From Paenibacillus rhizosphaerae (GTDB lineage: Bacteria; Bacillota; Bacilli; Paenibacillales; Paenibacillaceae): a stretch of 64,000 nucleotides of DNA. A model generated the notes under the pieces. The model worked only from the letters and a program-made list of their open reading frames with translations. It searched no databases and was not told where the DNA came from. This document shows positions 58,294-64,000 of this stretch, one piece after another (position 1 is the first letter of the stretch; the number at the start of each line of letters is the position of its first letter). Both the position numbers and the translations under genes were made by a program. The stretch covers positions 1,364,001-1,428,000 of the forward strand of contig NZ_JACHXJ010000002.1 in the NCBI RefSeq assembly GCF_014192015.1, written 5' to 3'.

Positions 58294-61134
58294 ATGACCA
58301 ATCCTTTGTTCGACAAGCATCTTCAAGATAGCAAAATGATCCATCAGCCTTTGTTTTTGGCCGAAGATGAGTATTATGAGCATGTGCTGGGGACGACTCC
58401 GGCGATCGAGAGCAGAGTGCTTGAAACCTTTGAAAATCTCGAGGCTTGGGAAGCTGATCCTTTGGCAAATCTGTTGTTAAGCGATGAACAAATGTGGGAA
58501 GGTAACCGAACCATCAAGTTCACGACACCAACCCGTCTAGAAAAGTGGACGGAAAGCTATGCCCGAATTTATGCGACCCCGTATATCAGCCGTAAATTCG
58601 AGAAGGAAGACTGGACGGCATACAACCGGATTTCCTTGAGAATCCGGCCGGAGATGCCCGGGTTCAAATTCGTCAGCCTGCATCTGCAGCTGGTCAACGA
58701 AGGGACGGACCCGGTGCCTGACCGCTACAACCGCGAGGGCTGCCACCACTTCAATCTCAAAAATCACGAGTGGAATCACGTGAGCGTTGAGATTCCGAAC
58801 GTGGCGAGGGATCGGGTCGCCGCACTGAAATTCGGCTATGACATTATCGGCCACGAGATGGAGGCTGTGAAGGAGTCGTGCTTCTACCTAAGCGACATCC
58901 GCCTGGAGCGAGTGGAGAAAACCGCAAAGTGGAGCGGTTGGGAGCCGGAGGCGGGCAGCATCCTGTTCTGCGGATCGGGATATCAGCCGGGAGCGGTCAA
59001 GACGGCGATTACGGGCGAATCGGCCGCAGATCTCTTTAAGCTGGTGGATGCCAAGTCAGGACGTATTGTCCTGAAGAAATCGGTAATCCGGATGGAAAAT
59101 GAGCAGGGGAAATTTTCGCTTCTCGATTTTTCCGAAGTCCAAACGGAGGGAAGCTATCTTCTCATTTGCGGCGAGACGGTCACACGAACTTTCCCGATTG
59201 CGGAGGACGTGTGGGAAAACTCCATCTGGAAAACGATCAATCTCTTTTTTTGCGAACGATGCGGCTTCGAGGTGCCCGGTATACATAAATACTGCCACGG
59301 CAACGTCGTGGACCATCATGGAGACAAAAGCGTGGTCGCCAACGGAGGCTGGCATGATGCGGCGGATATGTCCCAAAACCTGACGAACACAGCGGAAGCC
59401 GTTTATGCCTTCTTTTATGCCGCCATCGCGCAAAAAGAAAACGTTCCTTTATTCGAGCGATTGATCGAAGAGGGGAAATGGGGGCTCGACTGGATGCTGC
59501 GGACCCGTTTCGGCGACGGCTACCGGACCATGGGGAGCGGCGGATCGGTCTGGACGAGTCATCTGATCGGCGATTGCGACCAGCTCGACAGTCAGGCGCA
59601 AAACTTGGCGATCGAGAACTTCATGGCCGCCGCGGCCGAAGCGCTAGCCGCCGAGGTGCTGGAAGATATCGATCCTCCCCAAAGCCGGTATCTGAGACAG
59701 GTTGCCAAAGAGGACTGGGGTTTTGCTTACGAAAAGCTGGACTTCGAGGAATATACGGAGGCGATGGACCCGGCCCGGGTATCCTCGCCGATCCTCCTGT
59801 ACAGTGCGGGAGTGCTGGCGGCGGGCCATATTTACGCCGTAACCGGCGACGAGTATTACGCGGAAAAAGCCGTTGAAATCGCCGAACGCGTGCTTGCTTG
59901 CCAGCAGACGGAATATCCGGACTGGGACATTCCGCTCACCGGATTTTATTATCGGGACGAAAAGAAAGAGCAGATCCAGCACTACAACCATCGCTCCCAC
60001 GAGCATGAGCCGGTCATGGCGCTGAGCCTGCTGTGCCGCATCCTTCCCGAGCATCCCGACTGGATTCGCTGGTATCACGCGATCGTGCTGCATACGGAGT
60101 ACCTGAAAACGGCTGCGGGATATACCGCGCCTTACCTGATGGCTCCCGCCTCGATTTACCATGAGGACGAAGCGGATCAGGACGCTGAATTGTTCCTAAA
60201 CCAGCAGGCGTTTGCCCATTCGGGTATGCTGGCGGAATACCGGGAGCAGGTCAGAAACGGCATGGCTTTGGGTCAAGGGTATTATCTTCGCCGCTTTCCG
60301 ACCTGGTTCAGCTACCGTGGCAACAACGGACTTGTGGTTGCCAGTGGCAATTTGGCCGCCTTCGGTGCGGAAGTCCGCAACGACTACGAGCTGCTGCAAT
60401 TGGCTCAACGCCAGCTGGAATGGGTCGTGGGAAAAAATCCGTTTGGTCAATCGCTAATGCTGGGCGAGGGATACAATTATGCGCAACAGTACGTTTGCCT
60501 CCCCGGCCCATTGTCTGGTTCGATCTGCGTCGGGATTCAGAGCTACCGCAACGAGGATTATCCTTATTGGCCGCAGAGCAATAATGCGGTTTACCGGGAA
60601 ATGTGGATTCATCCCAGCATCCGCTACCTGCTGTTGGCCGGCCAAATGAATCGGAAGGCGATCGTTTACGGCTGGTTGTCTGATGCACCCGGAACGCCGC
60701 TCGAAGCGGAAAACCTTGCGAGCCGACGCCTAACGGTGATCAATACCGATCCACATACCGGAGGTTTCAGGCTGGAGCTGCCGAGCGGGGAATACCGCTT
60801 CAAGTGGCAGGGGCTGACTCGAAAACTGCGACTCGTTAACGGAAGGGAGTATCGACTGGACAACGGGTTTGCCGATTATGCCGCGACTTGGCGGGCCGAA
60901 GGCGACACTTTAATCATTTCCCTGTCCGCCAGCGGGACCAAACCAATCGAGTTTACTTTCCTTACTGACAATCTTGTGGAAATCAAACCGGTCACCCTAG
61001 CTCCCGGAGAAACGGCCTTGCTGAATACGGTTATACGGAACAGCCTCCGCCCTTGGCTTGTGGTCGTGGTGCCTGACGGCAGGCTGGAGGATAAACAAGA
61101 GCTGTATCCCGGAGAGAAGGTGAACAGCAAATGA
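58294..61134 (+). CDS. cytoplasmic GH9 family glycosidase
   Basis: A 946-residue enzyme without signal peptide. Residues about 40-215 form a galactose-binding-like beta domain, 224-315 a CelD_N Ig-like domain (ILFCGSGYQPGAVKTAI), 325-790 the GH9 (alpha/alpha)6 barrel and 800-946 a beta-rich tail. Catalytic residues are visible: the Asp pair in GGWHDAAD (Asp355, Asp358) and the acid Glu769 in YREMWIHPS. Intracellular GH9 enzymes of this shape include exo-beta-glucosaminidases and cello-oligosaccharide glucosidases. The ROK kinase and NagB-like genes behind it favour an amino-sugar oligomer, which is inference. First gene of the operon, ATGA overlap with the kinase. Confidence 0.88.
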   Translation: MTNPLFDKHLQDSKMIHQPLFLAEDEYYEHVLGTTPAIESRVLETFENLEAWEADPLANLLLSDEQMWEGNRTIKFTTPTRLEKWTESYARIYATPYISRKFEKEDWTAYNRISLRIRPEMPGFKFVSLHLQLVNEGTDPVPDRYNREGCHHFNLKNHEWNHVSVEIPNVARDRVAALKFGYDIIGHEMEAVKESCFYLSDIRLERVEKTAKWSGWEPEAGSILFCGSGYQPGAVKTAITGESAADLFKLVDAKSGRIVLKKSVIRMENEQGKFSLLDFSEVQTEGSYLLICGETVTRTFPIAEDVWENSIWKTINLFFCERCGFEVPGIHKYCHGNVVDHHGDKSVVANGGWHDAADMSQNLTNTAEAVYAFFYAAIAQKENVPLFERLIEEGKWGLDWMLRTRFGDGYRTMGSGGSVWTSHLIGDCDQLDSQAQNLAIENFMAAAAEALAAEVLEDIDPPQSRYLRQVAKEDWGFAYEKLDFEEYTEAMDPARVSSPILLYSAGVLAAGHIYAVTGDEYYAEKAVEIAERVLACQQTEYPDWDIPLTGFYYRDEKKEQIQHYNHRSHEHEPVMALSLLCRILPEHPDWIRWYHAIVLHTEYLKTAAGYTAPYLMAPASIYHEDEADQDAELFLNQQAFAHSGMLAEYREQVRNGMALGQGYYLRRFPTWFSYRGNNGLVVASGNLAAFGAEVRNDYELLQLAQRQLEWVVGKNPFGQSLMLGEGYNYAQQYVCLPGPLSGSICVGIQSYRNEDYPYWPQSNNAVYREMWIHPSIRYLLLAGQMNRKAIVYGWLSDAPGTPLEAENLASRRLTVINTDPHTGGFRLELPSGEYRFKWQGLTRKLRLVNGREYRLDNGFADYAATWRAEGDTLIISLSASGTKPIEFTFLTDNLVEIKPVTLAPGETALLNTVIRNSLRPWLVVVVPDGRLEDKQELYPGEKVNSK

Positions 61135-62075
61135 ACGGCGACACGGTGATTGCCCTTGATTTGGGCGGCACGAAGCTGCTGATCGGCGAGGTGGACAAAG
61201 AGGGGCGGATTCTCAGCTCCAAGTCGTATCCCTCGGGGTACCTGAAACAGGAGCAGGCGGTGGAATTAATCTGTTCCTCCTTGGACGATTTCTTGGCCAC
61301 GGCAAGGCCTTCCGGTCCGGAACCTGCTGCGCTGGGCGTCGGGCTGATCGGACTCGTCGACGCAGCGAAAGGCGACTGGGTCATGATCGATCCGGGAAGA
61401 AAAAGCCCGGTAGCCTTGGCGTCGCTCTTGCAGGAGCGTTACGGCTATCCTTGCCGGCTTGAAAATGACGTCAAAGCGGCGGCTTTAGCGGAACGAACAT
61501 TTGGGGCGGGGCGAGCAACCGACCATTTTATTTATCTGAACATCGGCACAGGCATCGCCGCGGGGATTGTAGCGGACGGACAGCTGATTCGGGGCTTGCA
61601 AAACGATGCCGGCGAGGTGGGGCATATGACGGTGGATTATACAAGTGGAACCCCTTGCGTCTGCGGCCGTTTCGGCTGTGCCGAAGCGATCGCTTCTGGC
61701 GGGGGGATGGACCGCCGGCTGCGTTTGCTGGGACAGCGATATCCCGGATCGCCGCTGCTGCAGCTCGCCAGCCGAGGCTTCGTCCGCGCGGAGGAAGTTT
61801 TCGCCCATGCGGACAAGGGTGATCCGCTGGCGGTCAGAATCGCCGGCGACGCCGCCGACGCGGCCGCCGAATTGATTATGAACCTGGTGCGCGTCGTCAA
61901 TCCCGAACTCGTCATTTTGGGGGGAGGCGTGGCGGGCAGCGCCTGGATGGGACGCGAGCTGCCCAAACGGTTGGAGTTGCCGGTCATGGATTCTGTCGCA
62001 AAGGGCGTTATTTTTTCGCGCCTGGATCCGGCGACGGTAGGGCTAGTCGGCGCTGCGACCCTTGCACTTTCGTAA
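61131..62075 (+). CDS. ROK family sugar kinase
   Basis: A 314-residue ATP-dependent sugar kinase. DLGGTKLLIGEVD is the phosphate loop, LENDVKAAALAE carries the catalytic Asp, NIGTGIAAGIV the second ATP motif, EVGHM the sugar-contact Glu-His and CVCGRFGCAEAIASG the ROK zinc site, all intact. It phosphorylates a hexose, probably glucose or glucosamine released by the GH9 enzyme, at the 6-hydroxyl. Translationally coupled to GH9 (ATGA); the next gene follows after 28 bases with its own GGAGGAG site. Confidence 0.92.
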   Translation: MNGDTVIALDLGGTKLLIGEVDKEGRILSSKSYPSGYLKQEQAVELICSSLDDFLATARPSGPEPAALGVGLIGLVDAAKGDWVMIDPGRKSPVALASLLQERYGYPCRLENDVKAAALAERTFGAGRATDHFIYLNIGTGIAAGIVADGQLIRGLQNDAGEVGHMTVDYTSGTPCVCGRFGCAEAIASGGGMDRRLRLLGQRYPGSPLLQLASRGFVRAEEVFAHADKGDPLAVRIAGDAADAAAELIMNLVRVVNPELVILGGGVAGSAWMGRELPKRLELPVMDSVAKGVIFSRLDPATVGLVGAATLALS

Positions 62076-62103
62076 ATTTAGCGTTACTAGGGAGGAGCCG
62101 CAT

Positions 62104-62841
62104 ATGAAAATCACCATTGAGAAAGACGAACATGCCTTTGACGTTGCCGCGGCCTGGCGCATTATTGGGCAGATGCTGAAGAAGCCGGAGGCCGTGATCG
62201 GGTTGTCGACGGGGCAAACGACCGGGGGCATGCATGAAGTCGTATCGCAAATCTACAAGAGTTATCCTTTCGACGTGTCCAAGGTGACCGTCTTTAATGT
62301 AGATGAGCTCACGAACCTGGACCGGAGTTACTCCGGCAGCTGCTACACCATGATTTACGAGCAGCTTGTCAGAAACTTAAGGATTCCCGAGGAAAATTTC
62401 ATTATGCCGCCAACGCTGTCGGACGATTTTGAGCGGGAATGTGAGATTTTTGAATCGAAGCTGGAAGCCCGCGGCGGGGTGGATCTGCAGATGCTGGGAA
62501 TCGGCTTTAACGGCCATATCGGTATCAACCAGCCGGGGACCCCGTTCGAGAGTACGACCTGGGTCTCTCCGATGGACCCTATTTTCGAAGCGAGAGTAAG
62601 GAAAGAAACCGGCGTAGGACCCGATTATCCGCTGGGGGGCTTGACCCGGGGCATTAAAAACATCATGCACACCCGTCATCTCATTCTGGTGGCCAAGGGC
62701 GAGCATAAGGCGGATATCATTGAAGAGGCCTTGTTTGGCCCTGTCACGACGGATATGCCGGCATCGGTCGTTCAGCTGCATCCCCATTGTGAGGTTCTGC
62801 TGGACGCGGCCGCAGCATCCAAAATCCTGAACCGGATTTAG
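62104..62841 (+). CDS. NagB-like sugar-phosphate isomerase/deaminase with altered catalytic residues
   Basis: A 245-residue protein of the glucosamine-6-phosphate deaminase family: IGLSTGQTTGGMHE is the phosphate-binding loop, FNVDEL contains the conserved Asp67, and LGIGFNGHIGINQPGTPF is the active-site loop. In E. coli NagB this loop has Asp141, His143 and Glu148; here the positions read Asn136, His138 and Gln143. Asn at the first is known in Firmicutes enzymes, but Gln in place of the Glu is unusual. Ring-opening or deamination may therefore differ from classical NagB. GGGAGGAG precedes ATG 62104. Third gene of the GH9 operon. Confidence 0.88.
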   Translation: MKITIEKDEHAFDVAAAWRIIGQMLKKPEAVIGLSTGQTTGGMHEVVSQIYKSYPFDVSKVTVFNVDELTNLDRSYSGSCYTMIYEQLVRNLRIPEENFIMPPTLSDDFERECEIFESKLEARGGVDLQMLGIGFNGHIGINQPGTPFESTTWVSPMDPIFEARVRKETGVGPDYPLGGLTRGIKNIMHTRHLILVAKGEHKADIIEEALFGPVTTDMPASVVQLHPHCEVLLDAAAASKILNRI

Positions 62842-62850
62842 GAGGGATCT

Positions 62851-63504
62851 ATGATGAAAAAAGAAGCGTTGATCATCTGGAACGATTTTTATCATCCCAA
62901 GGAAGTGTTGGCCACTGCGGTCGAGAAGCTGTTTCCCGCTTCAGAATGGAATGTGCGGAAAACCGAGCGCGCCCGCGATTTGCTGGATTCCCGGCGGCCG
63001 GATCTGACCGTGTTTTTCACCAACGGCCGTCCGGAAGGCGAGACCGATTTGACCTTCGCCGAGCAGTCTCAAATCGTGGATCAAGTGTTCGGCGGCATGG
63101 GTATTCTTTTTTATCATGCGGGATTGGTCCTCATTGACGAGGAGAGCCCGTTCTATAAGGAACTGAACTCGGGCCGGTTTGTCCATCATCCGGAGCAAAG
63201 CGACGTCACCGTTACCCCTCTCTGCAATGTCCGGCATCCAATTACCGAAGGCGTTCGCGTGTTTTGCCAAAACGACGAGCACTATTTCTGCCAGGTGGAC
63301 GTCGCCCGTACCCATTTACTCGCCTGTGCGACTTCCGCGCATCTGACCTCGGCAAGCGTCTGGTGCCACGATTACGGTAAAGGCCGCGTCGCAGGAATCA
63401 GCCAAGGCCATACGCTGGAAATGCAAAACGATCCGGAAATGCTGAAGCTGGCCACTAATGCGCTGAATTGGCTTACCGACGTAAACGCTGGGAGCCGCCC
63501 ATGA
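62851..63504 (+). CDS. ThuA-like (trehalose utilisation) domain protein
   Basis: A 217-residue glutamine-amidotransferase-like ThuA protein: LIIWNDFYHP opens the flavodoxin-like fold, FFTNGRPEG and GMGILFYHAGL follow, and HPITEGV, NDEHYF and YGKGRVAGISQGHTLEM are the ThuA signature. ThuA proteins act on 3-keto sugars in trehalose and related pathways, as isomerases or carriers. AGGAGG precedes the ATG; it overlaps the next gene in ATGA. Its position suggests that part of the sugar is handled in keto form. Confidence 0.88.
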   Translation: MMKKEALIIWNDFYHPKEVLATAVEKLFPASEWNVRKTERARDLLDSRRPDLTVFFTNGRPEGETDLTFAEQSQIVDQVFGGMGILFYHAGLVLIDEESPFYKELNSGRFVHHPEQSDVTVTPLCNVRHPITEGVRVFCQNDEHYFCQVDVARTHLLACATSAHLTSASVWCHDYGKGRVAGISQGHTLEMQNDPEMLKLATNALNWLTDVNAGSRP

Positions 63505-64000
63505 AAATCGTGCTCGCGCTGTACACCGTTTATGAGGAACTGCAAAAGGATCTGGAAAATACGTTCAGTACCCTGCATCAAATGGGATACTCCGGGGTGG
63601 AGCTGTACGGGGAAGCCCGGTGGCCCGCGGCAGAGGTAAGGGAGCTTGCGAAGCGTTACGAGCTGGACATTTGCGGCTGGCATGTGGAATGGAAGCTGCT
63701 TCAGCCGGAGACGATCCAAAAGACGATCCGCTATCACAAGGAGCTGGGCAACCGAAACATCGTCATACCCTGCCTTGGCGGGCCGTGGAACATCGCCCAT
63801 AGGCCGGAGGAGAACAACGCGGCTACATGGCTGCGCCACGCGGAGGAAATGAACCGGATCTCCGAGCTGCTGGAGGCGGAAGGGCTGCGTCTTGGCTACC
63901 ATACCCATGCGCACGAGTTCGAGGATGATCTGGCTGGAGTCACGCCTTGGGAAATTCTCTTGAAATATACCCTGCCTTCGATCTTTTTGGAGTTGGATAC
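63501..64000 (+). CDS. sugar phosphate isomerase/epimerase, TIM barrel (partial, runs off window)
   Basis: The start overlaps the ThuA stop (ATGA) and the frame is open to the window end: 166 residues beginning MKIVLALYTVYEELQKDLEN. It has the AP-endonuclease-2/xylose-isomerase-like barrel pattern, with MGYSGVELYGEARWPAAEVRELAKRYELDICGWHV, the metal site HTHAHEFED and FLELDT at the edge. Such proteins isomerise or epimerise sugars and often accompany ThuA and Gfo/Idh dehydrogenases. Fifth gene of the operon. Confidence 0.88.
   Translation, partial: MKIVLALYTVYEELQKDLENTFSTLHQMGYSGVELYGEARWPAAEVRELAKRYELDICGWHVEWKLLQPETIQKTIRYHKELGNRNIVIPCLGGPWNIAHRPEENNAATWLRHAEEMNRISELLEAEGLRLGYHTHAHEFEDDLAGVTPWEILLKYTLPSIFLELD

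Overview
The window looks like chromosomal DNA of a spore-forming Gram-positive bacterium of the Paenibacillus type. This rests on two complete gerA-gerC-gerB germinant-receptor operons, a sigY-yxlCDEFG operon as in Bacillus subtilis, strong AAGGAGG ribosome sites, a secreted GH43/CBM6 enzyme ending in a FIMAH-like domain, SLH remnants and many LacI/MarR/MerR/AraC/TetR regulators. No rRNA, tRNA, CRISPR array, prophage or intact insertion sequence was seen. The GC-richer 56-64 kb part carries a sugar operon.

Layout. 0-1 kb: a two-component pair on the minus strand (response regulator and the start of its kinase). 1.2-6.2 kb: a small membrane protein and a giant secreted GH43 arabinanase/xylosidase-type enzyme with four CBM6 modules, three of them inserted inside another beta-sandwich domain. 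6.4-13 kb: a histidine phosphatase, three RibD_C/dihydrofolate-reductase-like genes (one truncated), an orphan non-lipidated solute-binding protein preceded by a frameshifted peptide gene, and a GyrI-like/DoxX pair followed by a decayed GyrI-like duplicate. 13-24.7 kb: a nuclease-fold protein, an Lsa-type ABC-F antibiotic resistance gene behind a leader-peptide attenuator, aldo/keto reductase and VOC genes, a lipoprotein multicopper oxidase, an APH-type kinase, an alpha/beta hydrolase, a degraded XRE regulator and a frameshifted methyltransferase.

25-28.2 kb: the sigY-yxlCDEFG operon, preceded by a promoter that fits the SigY consensus exactly. 28-41.8 kb: scattered single genes (HTH, P-loop kinase, LD-carboxypeptidase, lipase-fold protein, DUF2975, GNAT, rarD, NAD-binding SDRs, AraC, MarR with its AKR/SDR operon, IDEAL protein) separated by degenerate intergenic repeats and gene remnants. 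41.9-53.9 kb: two same-strand ger operons flanking a detoxification island (TetR-SDR-AhpD-like, MerR-AKR) with readable operators.

54-64 kb: an APH kinase, then a sugar locus: MDR dehydrogenase, LacI repressor and, behind a CcpA-type site and a perfect LacI operator, an operon of cytoplasmic GH9 glycosidase, ROK kinase, NagB-like deaminase with altered catalytic residues, ThuA-like protein and a TIM-barrel isomerase cut by the window end. The likely logic is intracellular hydrolysis of a beta-linked (amino) sugar oligomer, phosphorylation and deamination/isomerisation to glycolysis, with ThuA/TIM/MDR suggesting an additional keto-sugar branch. Transporter genes are not in view.
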